Shown piece by piece: positions 50,680 through 59,666 of a DNA stretch of 64,000 nucleotides. The notes below the pieces were generated by a model. That model did no database searches. It worked only from the letters and a program-made list of their open reading frames with translations, and was not told the DNA's origin. A program made the position numbers and the translations under genes. Location: the NCBI RefSeq assembly GCF_027706745.1, contig NZ_JAQFWP010000027.1, positions 1 through 64,000 on the forward strand, given 5' to 3'. Numbering within the stretch: the first letter of the stretch is position 1; every line of letters starts with the position of its first letter. This DNA comes from Nocardiopsis suaedae (GTDB taxonomy: Bacteria > Actinomycetota > Actinomycetes > Streptosporangiales > Streptosporangiaceae).

Positions 50680-51606
50680 ATGGGCAAGCGCAGTGGAGAG
50701 GCCGTGCGGAACCGCAACGCGCAGACGCCTCCCCCGGCCCCCGAGCCGCTGCGCGTGGCGGTCGCCGACAGCCATACCCACATGGACATGCAGGAGCCCG
50801 AGCCGGAGGCGATCATCGCCGCCGCCGAGGCGGTCGGGGTGACTCCGCTGATGCAGGTCGGGGTCGACCTGGAGTCCTCCCGGTGGGCGGCCGAGCTGGC
50901 CGCGCGCAATCCCTCGGTCTACGCGGCGGTGGCGCTGCACCCCAACGAGGCGCCGCGCATCGTGCACGGCGACGGTGCCCCGGGCGTCGAGGTCGACGAG
51001 ACCGACTGGGCGGGCAAGCGCCGGGAGGCCGGCGGCGAGCGCGCGCTGGCGGAGGCGGTCGCCGAGATCGACCGGCTGGCCGCGCGGCCCAGGGTGCGGG
51101 CCGTGGGGGAGACGGGCCTGGACTACTTCCGCACCGGCGAAGAGGGGAAGGCGGCCCAGCAGGACTCCTTCCGCCGGCACATCGACGTGGCCAAGCGTCA
51201 CGGCAAGGCGCTCATGATCCACGACCGGGACGCCCACGAGGACGTGCTGCGCATCCTGGAGGAGGAGGGCGCTCCGGAGGCGGTGGTGTTCCACTGCTAC
51301 TCAGGCGACGCCGAGATGGCCAAAGTGTGCGCGGACAAGGGCTACTTCATGAGCTTTGCGGGGAACGTGACGTTCGCGACCGCGCACCACTTGCGGGAGG
51401 CCGCGGCGGTCGCCCCGCCGGAGCTGCTGCTGGTGGAGACGGACGCTCCGTTCCTGACACCGAAGCCGTACCGGGGGCGGCCGAACGCGCCCTACCTCGT
51501 CCCGTACACGCTGCGGGGGCTGGCCGAAGCGCGCGGCGAGGACGAGGACGCGCTGGCGGCGCAGATCGCAGACAACGGCCGCAGGGCGTTCAAGCTGGAG
51601 GACTGA
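50680..51606 (+). CDS. TatD-family metal-dependent DNase/hydrolase
   Basis: This 308-residue TIM-barrel hydrolase has the metal ligands in DSHTHMDM, the glutamate in AVGETGLDYFR, IHDRDAHED, FHCYSGD and the final aspartate in LVETDAPFLTP. TatD proteins act as 3'-5' exonucleases in DNA repair and RNA quality control. The loop around HGDGAPGVEVDETDWAGKRRE is longer than in E. coli TatD, as in other actinobacteria. ATG 50680 follows GAGGAG. It is convergent with the CoA-transferase gene. Confidence 0.93.
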   Translation: MGKRSGEAVRNRNAQTPPPAPEPLRVAVADSHTHMDMQEPEPEAIIAAAEAVGVTPLMQVGVDLESSRWAAELAARNPSVYAAVALHPNEAPRIVHGDGAPGVEVDETDWAGKRREAGGERALAEAVAEIDRLAARPRVRAVGETGLDYFRTGEEGKAAQQDSFRRHIDVAKRHGKALMIHDRDAHEDVLRILEEEGAPEAVVFHCYSGDAEMAKVCADKGYFMSFAGNVTFATAHHLREAAAVAPPELLLVETDAPFLTPKPYRGRPNAPYLVPYTLRGLAEARGEDEDALAAQIADNGRRAFKLED

Positions 51607-51618
51607 CGCCGCGGTCCC

Positions 51619-52719
51619 CTACGGCAGCTCCACGCCCCACTCCTTGAGGGCCTCCTCGGCCGTGGGGGCGGGGAACCCGGGGTCGCGGGTCGCACGGCCC
51701 GGGGTGCGGTCGAAGCGCGGTGCGGGGCCCGGGAAGGTCGTGCCGTTCTTGCGGACCACCGAGCCGCGTGCGGCGATGTGCGGGTGGTCGGCGGCCTCGG
51801 CCATCGACAGGACCGGCTGGACGCAGGCGTCCTCGGTGCCGAAGACCTCCGCCCACTCGTCGCGGGTGCGGGTGGCCAGCACGGCGGCGAACCGCTCGCG
51901 CAGCTCCGGCCAGCGCTCCTTGTCCCACTGGTCGGGCAGGTCGGCGTCGGCGAGCCCGACGCCCTGCAGGAAGGCCGCGTAGAACTGCGGCTCGATGCAG
52001 GCCACCGACACGTGCCGCCCGTCGGCGCAGGTGTACACGTCGTACCAGGGGGCGCCGGTGTCGAGGAAGTTGTCGCCGCGCTCATCGGTCCACCCGCCGC
52101 GTTCGCGCTGCTCGTAGATCATCGACATGAGGAAGGCGCTGCCGTCGACCATGGCGGCGTCGACCGTCTGCCCGCGCCCGGAGGCCGAGCGCTCCACCAG
52201 CGCGGCGAGGATTCCGGTGACCACGAGCATGGTGCCGCCGCCGAAGTCGCCGACCAGGTTGAGCGGGGGGACCGGGGCCCCGCCCTTGCGGCCGATGCTG
52301 TGCAGGGCGCCGTTGAGGGAGATGTAGTTCATGTCGTGCCCGGCGACGTGCGCGAGCGGGCCGTCCTGGCCCCAGCCGGTCATGCGGGCGTAGACCAGGC
52401 GCGGGTTGATCCCGGCGCACGCGTCGGGGCCCAGACCGCGCCGCTCCATCACGCCGGGGCGGAACCCCTCCAGCAGCACGTCGGCCGAGGCGATCAGGGT
52501 GCGGGCGGTCTGTAGGCCCTCCTCGGCCTTCAGGTCGGCGCCGATGACCGGGCGGCCGTTGTCGAGGTGGCCGGGGACCCCGGCCGCCGCGGCCTGCGCC
52601 GCCTGCGGGCGGTCCAGCCGGATCACGCTGGCGCCCAGGTCCGCCAGGAGCATGGCGGCCAGGGGGCCGGGGCCGATGCCCGCGAACTCCAGCACCCGCA
52701 CACCCTTGAGGGGTCCCAT
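51619..52719 (-). CDS. CaiB/BaiF family CoA-transferase (alpha-methylacyl-CoA racemase-like)
   Basis: This 366-residue class III CoA-transferase-family protein has LKGVRVLEFAGIGPGPLAAMLLADLGA, then VIRLDRP, ADVLLEGFRPGVMERRGLGP, YARMTGWGQDGPLAHVAGHDMNY and GRGQTVDAAMVDGSA. Catalytic residues of the racemase branch (His and Asp in HVAGHDMNY) are present, favouring alpha-methylacyl-CoA racemase, which interconverts 2-methylacyl-CoA isomers in branched-lipid breakdown. GGAGG stands eight bases before ATG 52719. It interrupts the usual tatD-rpfB order. Confidence 0.9.
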   Translation of the reverse strand: MGPLKGVRVLEFAGIGPGPLAAMLLADLGASVIRLDRPQAAQAAAAGVPGHLDNGRPVIGADLKAEEGLQTARTLIASADVLLEGFRPGVMERRGLGPDACAGINPRLVYARMTGWGQDGPLAHVAGHDMNYISLNGALHSIGRKGGAPVPPLNLVGDFGGGTMLVVTGILAALVERSASGRGQTVDAAMVDGSAFLMSMIYEQRERGGWTDERGDNFLDTGAPWYDVYTCADGRHVSVACIEPQFYAAFLQGVGLADADLPDQWDKERWPELRERFAAVLATRTRDEWAEVFGTEDACVQPVLSMAEAADHPHIAARGSVVRKNGTTFPGPAPRFDRTPGRATRDPGFPAPTAEEALKEWGVELP

Positions 52720-53075
52720 CGATCGACCTCCGCTCGGATTCGAACCTCGTTCGGTTTCCCTATTGTGCCGGTCCGCTGGAGGCGGGTCACGCCCGGACCC
52801 GGAGGGGCGCCGCGCGGGCGGGCGGTGCGGAGGCGGGCGCTCGCCGAAAAAGGGATTCGGCGCGCACTGAATTTCGGTCGATGTCCGTGGCGAAAAAGGG
52901 CGCGGTGATAATGTCCGTGTGGCGGATGCGCCCGCGGAACCCGAGGTCGGACGCCCTTGCGGTCGGCGCGCCCGGGGATCCCTTTCCTCTTCGCGTGGAT
53001 TCCCCTGTCCGCCCTTCGTGTCCGTTCCTCGTGCCTGCTCTCGTTTCACGCGTCTTCGAAAGGATCGGAGGAATC
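52720..53075. other. Divergent intergenic region before rpfB
   Basis: These 356 bases contain a CGCCGAA/TTCGGCG hairpin (52842-52862) and a GATAAT hexamer (about 52905-52910) that is a plausible -10 for rpfB, giving a leader of about 160 bases. I looked for the ydaO (cyclic-di-AMP) riboswitch that precedes some actinobacterial rpf genes and did not see its conserved blocks. Confidence 0.45.
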
Positions 53076-54263
53076 GTGCGCAAACCACCTTCGCGGCCGG
53101 GCCGGCGGGGTCGGGGCGGCCGGAGGCGGGCCCACCGCGCGCCGACGCCGCGCCCCGCCCGCGTCCTGCCGCCCCGCTGGGCCGTCGCGATCGGGGCGGG
53201 GGCCGCGGCGCTGCTGCTGGCGGGAGGCGGGACCGCCTACGCGATGGACAAGCAGGTCCTGCTGGACGTCGACGGCCGGGAACGCGTGGTGCACACCTAC
53301 GCCGCCACCGTCGGGGAGGTCCTGGACGCCGCCGGGGTGCGCCTGAAGGAGAACGACGCGGTGGCGCCGGGGCTCGGCGAGGAGGTCGGCCGAGGAGGGG
53401 CCGTCGTGGTGCGTTCGGCCAGGGAGCTGACCGTGGCCATCGACGGGGAGGAGCCGGAGGCGCACCGGGTGACGGCCCTGACGGTGGGCGAGGCCCTGGA
53501 CCAGATCGGGCTGTCGGCAGAGCCGCTGGAGCTGTCCGAGGAGCGGTCGGCGCCCATCCCGGAGGAGGGGCTGGAGGTCACCGGGGAGAGGGCGCGCGGG
53601 ATGGTCATCCTGCGCGACCGCGTCCGCACGGAGGTCGCCACCACGGAGGCCGTGGTCGGGGACGTGCTGGCGGAGAACGGGATCGACGTCGGCGCCCACG
53701 ACATCGTCGAACCGGAGGTGGACCGGCCCGCCGAGGAGGGGGCGGTGATCCGGGTGGTGGAGGCTCTGGGGGAGCCGGAGACCGAGGAGGTCGCCATCGA
53801 GGCCGAGACGGAGGAGCGCGAGACCGACGAGCTGGAGAAGGGGGAGGAGCGCACGGTCCGCGAGGCGGAGGACGGGGTGAAGGAGGTGACCGTGCTCCCG
53901 GTCCTCGAGGAGGGCGAGGAGGCCGAGCGGGTGCTGGAAGAGCAGGTCGTCGAGGAGCCCGTCGACGGGGTCGTGGAGGTGGGCACGGCCGAGCCCGGGC
54001 AGGCGGGGTCGGCGGGCGGCCTGAACTGGTCGGCGCTGGCGCAGTGCGAGTCGGGCGGCGACCCGTCGGCGGTGAACGCGGCGGGCGGGTACTACGGGCT
54101 GTACCAGTTCTCGCCGTCCACCTGGCGGTCGGCCGGGGGGACGGGCTCCCCGGCGGAGGCGTCGGCGAGCGAGCAGACGATGCGGGCGCAGAAGCTGTAC
54201 GAGATGGTCGGCGGGAACTGGCGGAGCCAGTGGCCGGAATGCGGCCGCCACCTGTTCGACTGA
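53076..54263 (+). CDS. rpfB: Resuscitation-promoting factor, RpfB type
   Basis: This 395-residue exported cell-wall lytic transglycosylase has an Arg/Pro-rich N-terminus and a signal or anchor helix ([21 protein letters not shown], about 44-64). Three DUF348 repeats (starting [23 protein letters not shown]) and a G5 domain ([20 protein letters not shown] and on) follow. The C-terminal Rpf domain has [15 protein letters not shown], with the catalytic glutamate at 325, [12 protein letters not shown], and the partner cysteine in PECGRHLF. It cleaves peptidoglycan and helps exit from dormancy. GTG 53076 follows GGAGGA. It lies just upstream of rsmA, as in mycobacteria. Confidence 0.95.
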   Translation: MRKPPSRPGRRGRGGRRRAHRAPTPRPARVLPPRWAVAIGAGAAALLLAGGGTAYAMDKQVLLDVDGRERVVHTYAATVGEVLDAAGVRLKENDAVAPGLGEEVGRGGAVVVRSARELTVAIDGEEPEAHRVTALTVGEALDQIGLSAEPLELSEERSAPIPEEGLEVTGERARGMVILRDRVRTEVATTEAVVGDVLAENGIDVGAHDIVEPEVDRPAEEGAVIRVVEALGEPETEEVAIEAETEERETDELEKGEERTVREAEDGVKEVTVLPVLEEGEEAERVLEEQVVEEPVDGVVEVGTAEPGQAGSAGGLNWSALAQCESGGDPSAVNAAGGYYGLYQFSPSTWRSAGGTGSPAEASASEQTMRAQKLYEMVGGNWRSQWPECGRHLFD

Positions 54264-54387
54264 GGGCGTGCGCGGCGGCGCGGAGGGGGTTCCGGTCCGG
54301 AGGCGGCCGGGCGGCCTGGCCCACGAGCGGGCCCCGTACCCCGCTCGTCCGACCCCGGTCGCCCCCGCCGCCTGGCAAAATGTCCGG

Positions 54388-55275
54388 GTGACCGACTCCG
54401 AAAGCTCCCAGAGCGCCGACGGCGCCCGCCTGCTCACCCCCGCCGACGTGCGGCGGCTCGCCGACCGGTTCGGCGTGCGGCCCACCAAGACCCTCGGGCA
54501 GAACTTCGTGATCGACGGCGGGACCGTGCGCCGCATCGTCCGGGTGTCCGGGGTCGGGGCCGGGGACACCGTGCTGGAGGTGGGTCCCGGACTGGGGTCG
54601 CTCACGCTGGCCCTGCTGCCGCACGTGGCCGGGGTGACCGCGGTGGAGGTCGACCCGGTGCTGGCCGACGCGCTGCCGGGGACCGTCGCCGAGCACGCGC
54701 CGGACCTGGCCGGCCGGCTGCGGGTGGTCGCCGCCGACGCGATGCGGATCACCGAGGTGCCCGGCCCCGAGCCGACGGCGCTGGTGGCGAACCTGCCCTA
54801 CAACGTGGCGGTCCCGGTGGTCCTGCACCTGCTGGAGCTGCTGCCGTCGCTGCGCCGCGGCCTGGTGATGGTCCAGGCCGAGGTCGCCGACCGCCTGGCG
54901 GCCGCGCCGGGCGGCCGGACCTACGGGGTGCCGTCGGCGAAGGCGGCCTGGTACGCCGACGTGCGCCGGGCGGGGGCGGTGGGGCGGAACGTGTTCTGGC
55001 CCGCGCCGAACGTGGACTCGGGGCTGGTGTCGCTGGAGCGCAGGGACGCGCCGGTGGCGGACGTGGACCGGCGGGAGGTCTTCGCCGTGATCGACGCGGC
55101 GTTCGCCCAGCGCCGCAAGACCCTGCGGGCGGCCCTGTCGTCGTGGGCGGGTTCGCCCGCGCGCGCGGAGGAGGCACTGCGGGCGGCGGGTGTCGACCCG
55201 ACGGCGCGGGGCGAGGCCTTGGGAATCGAGGAGTTCGCCAGGATCGCCGAGCACGCCCCGCCCAAGGAGGTCTGA
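54388..55275 (+). CDS. rsmA: 16S rRNA (adenine1518/1519-N6)-dimethyltransferase
   Basis: This 295-residue RsmA/KsgA dimethylates two adenines at the 3' end of 16S rRNA. Motifs are [62 protein letters not shown] (catalytic NLPY) and [18 protein letters not shown] 54388 lacks a Shine-Dalgarno; a CAAAAT hexamer a few bases upstream could be a leaderless -10. It is followed by a 530-base gap rather than directly by ispE. Confidence 0.95.
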   Translation: MTDSESSQSADGARLLTPADVRRLADRFGVRPTKTLGQNFVIDGGTVRRIVRVSGVGAGDTVLEVGPGLGSLTLALLPHVAGVTAVEVDPVLADALPGTVAEHAPDLAGRLRVVAADAMRITEVPGPEPTALVANLPYNVAVPVVLHLLELLPSLRRGLVMVQAEVADRLAAAPGGRTYGVPSAKAAWYADVRRAGAVGRNVFWPAPNVDSGLVSLERRDAPVADVDRREVFAVIDAAFAQRRKTLRAALSSWAGSPARAEEALRAAGVDPTARGEALGIEEFARIAEHAPPKEV

Positions 55276-55805
55276 ACAGACCGGCGGAGGTCTCGGGAGC
55301 CGGTCCCGGACGCATCGCCGCCGCCCGCCGCCGCCCGCCACGAGTGTGTGGTCACCGCGCAGGGGGCGACGGCTGAGCAGGTGTCCCTTCGCGCGGCCCT
55401 GGCCGGGTAGCGGAGTCATGGGGGTGTGGTTGCGGTGGCATCCCCACCGCGCGTCGCGTGGGTCGCGTGGCCGGGCGGGCCCACCCCGCCCCGACAGGGC
55501 CTCGGCCTCCTGCGCGCGGGGCGACGGACCGGGTCCGCGCGTCTTCCGGCGGTCCGCCGTCTGCCAGGTCTCCTGGTGCGGAAGCGAGACGAAGAGGGAC
55601 TACGACGACGGGGGGTCGGCGCCCCGTGCGGCAGCGCTGTCGCTCGTCAGGCGTGCGCATGGTCGCCGCTCTCTTCCTCGCGCCCCTGCGGCCCGGCGCC
55701 CGACCGGGATCCGTCAGAGGGGTACCTGCCGGTCCGCCGGAGGGGGATCGGGCATGGTGGGCCCCGGCGCCCGGCCACTGGGGCGCGGCCGTCGGCGTCT
55801 GGGCC
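55276..55805. other. Gene-free region between rsmA and the kinase gene
   Basis: Beyond the rsmA terminator I see no gene in these 530 bases. Open frames on both strands lack starts with ribosome sites and protein-like composition. Such a gap between convergent genes could be a decayed gene; nothing recognisable remains. Confidence 0.4.
55279..55305 (+). terminator. Terminator of rsmA
   Basis: GACCGGC (55279-55285) pairs with GCCGGTC (55299-55305) around a 13-base loop, four bases after the stop codon. Confidence 0.5.
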
Positions 55806-57800
55806 TCAGTCGGACTCGGTGAACTCCTCGATGGGGAGTTCCGCTTCGCCGCCGCGGTCGTTGCTGGTCAGCATCAGGACGCCGTCGCGCACCCGCTCCG
55901 CGTCGGGGACGGTGAACACCAGCTCGCCGCGGGCGCTCTCGCCCGGGGCCACCGGGTCCCACAGCGGGGCCTCCGCCTCCAGGTCCGACGGGCGTTCGGC
56001 CACCACGTCGCCCAGTCCCGGTGCGCTCAGGCGCTGGCGCCGGTGGTCGAGCCGCACCGGCTCGTCGCCGCCGTTGAACAGCTCCAGCTCGAACACGCAG
56101 TAGGTGCCGTTCTCCACCCGCAGGTGCCGCCCGTCGACCCGGTCGGAACAGCGGTAGCCCTGCGCCGTGAACGCCGACAGGCCGTCGTCGGCCACCCCGG
56201 GGTCGCCCGGGTCCGGGGCCCGCGCGCCGGTGTCGTCGGCGCCGTCCGCTCCGTCTCCGCTTCCCGGCTCCTTCTGCGCGCCTTCGCCGCCGTTCTGCTC
56301 CTGGCCGCCGTCCGCGGCCGCGTCGGCGTCGTCCCGGCCGCCCCACGGCACCGGCAGTCCGGATCCGCTGAGCAGGGTCAGCACCGCCACCAGCAGCACC
56401 ACCAGGAGCACCGCCACCGCGGCGGTGATCGCGACCCACTTCATCCTGCGCTTGGCGGGCTGCAGCGGGCGGTGCGGCGGGGGCGGGGCCGGGGGCACGT
56501 ACGGCTGCGCCTGCTGCTCCTGCGGGGGCAGCGGGATCGGCCCCGTCTGCTGCGGCCCGGGCGGCCCCTGCGGGGGCATCGGCCCGCCGTGCTGGCCGAA
56601 CTGGCCGGTCTGCCCGGCGGGTGCCTGCTGGGCCACCCCGGCCGGGCGCTGCATCGGCTGGCTGGTGTGCGGCCCCGGCGGAGGAGGCGGTGGGCCCTGG
56701 GGGCCGTTGGGCGGAGCCCCGTGCGGCCCGTGCGCGGGACCGCCCGGCGGCGGGTACGGCCCCGGCGGCGGGCCCTGCGGCGGGCCGTGGGGGACCATGT
56801 TGGTCATGTTCGGGTTGGGGCCCGGGTGCGGGGGCATGGGCGGCCCGGGCGGCGGCATAGGCGGCAGGTTGGGCCGCCACGACTGGTGCAGCGCGTGGCT
56901 CACCATGTCGTTGGGGTCGTTGGCGCTGTCGCCGCCGGTGTCCTCGCCCCCGGCCAGCTCCAGCAGGAGGTCCTGCGCCTTGGGGCGGCGCTCGGGCTCC
57001 TTGGCCAGCGCGCGGGCCACCAGGCGGTCCAGCGGGCTGTCGAGGTCGCCGATCTGCGGCTCGGCGAAGAGCACCCGCTTTCCGAGCGTCATCGCGTCGC
57101 CGTTGCCGAACGGGTGCGTGCCGTTGCCCGCGAACGCGACCAGGCACCCCCAGGCGAAGATGTCGGCGGCGGTGGTCACCTTCTCCTCGAGCAGCTGCTC
57201 GGGCGCCATCCACCCCGGGCTGCCCATGACGATGCCCGTCTGGGTGTGGTTGGTGGAGGTGTTGATGGCCCGCGCGATGCCGAAGTCGATCACCCGGGGG
57301 CCGGACAGCGACAGCAGCACGTTGGCCGGCTTGAGGTCGCGGTGGACCAGCCCCGCCCTGTGGATGGCGGCCAGCGCCGCGGCCACCCCGAGGGCGAAGC
57401 CGTGCAGCGTGCTGGAGTCCAGCGACCCGTGCTGGGAGATGTGCTCGGCCAGCGCGGTCCCGGAGATGTACTCGGTGACCATGTACGGCCGGTTCTCGAA
57501 GGTGCCGTGGTCCAGCACCTTGGCCGTGCAGAAGGAGGCGACCCGGCGGGCGTTCTCCATCTCGTCGTGGAACCGGGCCCGGGTGGCCTCGTCGAAGGCC
57601 AGCTCCGGGCGGATCACCTTGATCGCGACCTGGGCACCCTTCTCAGGGGCGCGGCCCAGGTAGACCGTGCCCATCCCCCCGCTGCCCAGCCGTCCGGCCA
57701 GCACGTAGGGACCGATGGTCGCCGGATCTCCGGCGGCCAGCGGTTCAAGGTCCTTTGGGAGCCCATCCGACGGCAAGCGACCCTCCCCGACGGTGTCCAC
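55806..57800 (-). CDS. Membrane Ser/Thr protein kinase (Hanks type)
   Basis: This 664-residue receptor-like kinase has a complete catalytic domain at about 30-290: the glycine loop GRLGSGGMGTVYLGRA, the lysine in VAIKVIRPE, HRDLKPANVL, DFGIAR and the activation end GSPGWMAPEQLL. A Pro/Gly/Gln-rich juxtamembrane region (about 300-450), one membrane helix (WVAITAAVAVLLVVLLVAVL), a Gly/Asp-rich linker and a small extracellular beta domain follow. That domain has two cysteines (YRCSDRV and TYCVFELELF) and resembles DUF4352-type sensors. It probably couples an outside signal to phosphorylation of wall or division proteins. The GTG at 57800 is close to GGAG and somewhat uncertain. Confidence 0.92.
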   Translation of the reverse strand: MDTVGEGRLPSDGLPKDLEPLAAGDPATIGPYVLAGRLGSGGMGTVYLGRAPEKGAQVAIKVIRPELAFDEATRARFHDEMENARRVASFCTAKVLDHGTFENRPYMVTEYISGTALAEHISQHGSLDSSTLHGFALGVAAALAAIHRAGLVHRDLKPANVLLSLSGPRVIDFGIARAINTSTNHTQTGIVMGSPGWMAPEQLLEEKVTTAADIFAWGCLVAFAGNGTHPFGNGDAMTLGKRVLFAEPQIGDLDSPLDRLVARALAKEPERRPKAQDLLLELAGGEDTGGDSANDPNDMVSHALHQSWRPNLPPMPPPGPPMPPHPGPNPNMTNMVPHGPPQGPPPGPYPPPGGPAHGPHGAPPNGPQGPPPPPPGPHTSQPMQRPAGVAQQAPAGQTGQFGQHGGPMPPQGPPGPQQTGPIPLPPQEQQAQPYVPPAPPPPHRPLQPAKRRMKWVAITAAVAVLLVVLLVAVLTLLSGSGLPVPWGGRDDADAAADGGQEQNGGEGAQKEPGSGDGADGADDTGARAPDPGDPGVADDGLSAFTAQGYRCSDRVDGRHLRVENGTYCVFELELFNGGDEPVRLDHRRQRLSAPGLGDVVAERPSDLEAEAPLWDPVAPGESARGELVFTVPDAERVRDGVLMLTSNDRGGEAELPIEEFTESD

Positions 57801-57992
57801 ACTCCGTCTGGCCCCAAGGTAGCGGGGATCGCGGCCCTATACCCACCCGCGCAGGCCAAAGCGGCCCAGAGCGGAACACTCCGGGTGACCGGTGCGGAAG
57901 GGATCGGTGAGGAGCCGCCCCCGTGTCCAGGGCGCATGCGGGGCGTGCGCGGCCTCGCTTCGGCGTCCGGGCTCACTGGCAGGGGGTTCCTC

Positions 57993-58007
57993 TATGATCT
58001 AGGGCTC
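57993..58007 (+). promoter_or_regulatory. Putative ispE promoter -10
   Basis: TATGAT (57993-57998) matches the -10 consensus well and ends nine bases before ATG 58008, so the leader is at most a few bases. Confidence 0.5.
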
Positions 58008-58970
58008 ATGACCACTGTTACCGCCGTGACCGTACGGGCGCCCGCGAAGGTCAACCTGCTACTGGCGGTGGGGCCGGTGCGCGAGGATGGATACCACGAT
58101 CTCGTGAACGTATTCCACGCTGTCTCACTGTGCGACGAGGTTACCGTCCGCGGGGCCGACTCGGGCCGGGCAGGGGCCGGTGAAGCGGTGATCGACGTGC
58201 GCGCGGCGGCCGGAGGGCTGGACGCGCACTTGGCGGAGGTCCCCCGCGACGGGAGCAACCTGGCCGCCCGCGCCGCCCGCCTGGTGGCCCGCGAAGCGGG
58301 ACTGCCCGAGGAGCGGGCGCGGGTGCGCATCCGCATCGACAAGGCGATCCCGGTCGCCGGGGGAATGGCCGGGGGCAGTGCCGACGCGGCCGCCGCCCTG
58401 CTGGCCTGCGACGCGCTGTTCGGCGCGGGCCTGGACGAGGCGACCCTGCGGGCGCTGGCCGCCGAACTCGGCAGCGACGTCCCCTTCCCCCTGCTGGGCG
58501 GCACCGCGGTCGGCACCGGCCGGGGCGAGGTCCTGGAGCCGGTCCCGGCGCGGGGCCGCTTCCACTGGGTGTTCGCCCTGTCCGAGCGCGGCCTGTCCAC
58601 CCCCGCGGTGTTCGGCGAGTACGACCGCCTCCGCCCGGACGCGCCTCAGCCGCACGGAGACGCGGCGCTGACGGCGGCCCTGGGCTCCGGTGACCCCTCG
58701 GCGCTCGCGGCGGCCCTGCGCAACGATCTGGAGCCCGCGGCGCTGTCCCTGCGCCCCGACCTCGCCCGGACCCTGGAGGCGGGCCGCGAGGCGGGCGCCC
58801 TGGCGGGCATCGTCTCCGGCTCGGGCCCCACCTGCGCGTTCCTGGCGCCCGACGCGGACGGTGCCGCCGGGATCGCCGAGGCCCTGGAGAAGTCCGGGGC
58901 GTGCGAGCGCGCCCTCACCGCCTACGGCGACGTTCCCGGGGCGCGGGCCGTCACGCCCTCGACCCCCTAG
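58008..58970 (+). CDS. ispE: 4-diphosphocytidyl-2-C-methyl-D-erythritol kinase
   Basis: This 320-residue GHMP kinase of the non-mevalonate isoprenoid pathway phosphorylates CDP-methylerythritol. Motifs are VRAPAKVNLLLAVGPVREDGYHDL, the ATP loop PVAGGMAGGSADAAAALLACD, GSDVPFPLLGGTAVGTGRGE and VSGSGPTCAFLAPD. The C-terminus (VPGARAVTPSTP) runs into a miniature inverted-repeat element. The TAG stop at 58968-58970 is part of the element's terminal CTAG, so the original end may have been changed slightly by the insertion. Confidence 0.96.
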   Translation: MTTVTAVTVRAPAKVNLLLAVGPVREDGYHDLVNVFHAVSLCDEVTVRGADSGRAGAGEAVIDVRAAAGGLDAHLAEVPRDGSNLAARAARLVAREAGLPEERARVRIRIDKAIPVAGGMAGGSADAAAALLACDALFGAGLDEATLRALAAELGSDVPFPLLGGTAVGTGRGEVLEPVPARGRFHWVFALSERGLSTPAVFGEYDRLRPDAPQPHGDAALTAALGSGDPSALAAALRNDLEPAALSLRPDLARTLEAGREAGALAGIVSGSGPTCAFLAPDADGAAGIAEALEKSGACERALTAYGDVPGARAVTPSTP

Positions 58971-59132
58971 GGCGTGTTTCTCGGAGGCTTTTCGATCAGC
59001 GAGCGGCCGTCCCGGGCGGCGCTCGCAAGACGGGGCGCGAAGTTCATCCTGGTTGGCTGCTCGAGCGTCCCGGCGCAGCGAGCGTCGTCCTGGTGGTCGC
59101 GAGCCGAAAATGATCCGAGAAACACGCCCTAG
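58967..59132. mobile_element. 166-bp miniature inverted-repeat element (MITE) with 19-bp perfect terminal repeats
   Basis: The left end CTAGGGCGTGTTTCTCGGA (58967-58985) is repeated as its exact complement at 59114-59132. After a three-base mismatch the likeness continues (TTTTCG at the same offset in both ends). There is no transposase frame, only internal hairpins such as GCGAGCG/CGCTCGC. Both ends read CTAG, consistent with a TA or CTAG target. The element lies exactly between the convergent ispE and soxR genes and contributes the stop codon of each. Confidence 0.85.
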
Positions 59133-59590
59133 AGCCCGCCCTCGCGTGCGGGCTTCAGCCCCGGGGCCCCGGGCCCCTGGGACGCCAGGACGTCGTCGTG
59201 GTTGTTCAGGTGGCAGTCCTTCAGCGACAGGCACCCGCACCCGATGCAGGAGGTCAGGCGGTCCCTGAGGCGCTGCAGCGCGTCGATGCGCGCCTCCAGC
59301 TCGTTCCGCCACTCCTCGGACAGGCGCGCCCAGTCGCTCACCGTGGGCGTGCGGTTGTCGGGGAGCGTGGTGAGCGCCTCCTGGATCTGCCCGAGCGACA
59401 GCCCGACCCGCTGGGCCGTGGAGATGAACGCCAGGCGCCGCAGCGTGTTCCGGTGGTACCGGCGCTGGTTGCCCGAGGTCCTCTCCGAGTGGATGAGCCC
59501 CCGTTCCTCGTAGAAGCGGAGCGTCGTGCGGGCGATCCCGCTGCGTTCCGACACCTGGCCGATGGTGAGCCTGACCGGCAAGTGGGCCAT
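59129..59590 (-). CDS. soxR: Redox-sensing [2Fe-2S] regulator SoxR
   Basis: This 153-residue MerR-family activator has the winged helix LTIGQVSERSGIARTTLRFYEE, RTSGNQRRYHRNTLRRLAFI, a dimer helix and the SoxR cluster motif C-x2-C-x-C-x5-C at Cys115, 118, 120 and 126 (CIGCGCLSLKDC). Oxidation of the cluster by redox-active compounds switches its target promoters on. The TAG stop is provided by the inserted MITE. GAGAGGGG precedes ATG 59590. It is divergent from a transketolase pair whose promoter carries a SoxR box. Confidence 0.96.
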   Translation of the reverse strand: MAHLPVRLTIGQVSERSGIARTTLRFYEERGLIHSERTSGNQRRYHRNTLRRLAFISTAQRVGLSLGQIQEALTTLPDNRTPTVSDWARLSEEWRNELEARIDALQRLRDRLTSCIGCGCLSLKDCHLNNHDDVLASQGPGAPGLKPAREGGL

Positions 59591-59629
59591 GTCACATCCC
59601 CTCTCCGCGACGGCGGCGTCCGCGGACGG

Positions 59630-59666
59630 TTGACCTCAAGTTAACTCGAGCTTACAGACTAGCGCC
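59630..59666 (+). promoter_or_regulatory. SoxR box within the split-transketolase promoter
   Basis: CCTCAAGTTAACTCGAGC (59634-59651) differs at two of 18 positions from the SoxR site of the E. coli soxS promoter as I remember it. It sits between a -35 TTGACC (59630-59635) and a -10 CAGACT (59655-59660) separated by 19 bp, the over-long spacer that MerR-family activators correct by twisting DNA. The -10 ends six bases before ATG 59667, so the transcript should be leaderless. Confidence 0.8.

Noticed and set aside
52720-53075. Cyclic-di-AMP (ydaO) riboswitch before rpfB
   Set aside because: Such switches precede some actinobacterial rpf genes, but the conserved blocks are not visible here.
55276-55805. 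Several open frames on both strands in the gap after rsmA
   Set aside because: Composition is that of random GC-rich sequence, with no ribosome sites or motifs.
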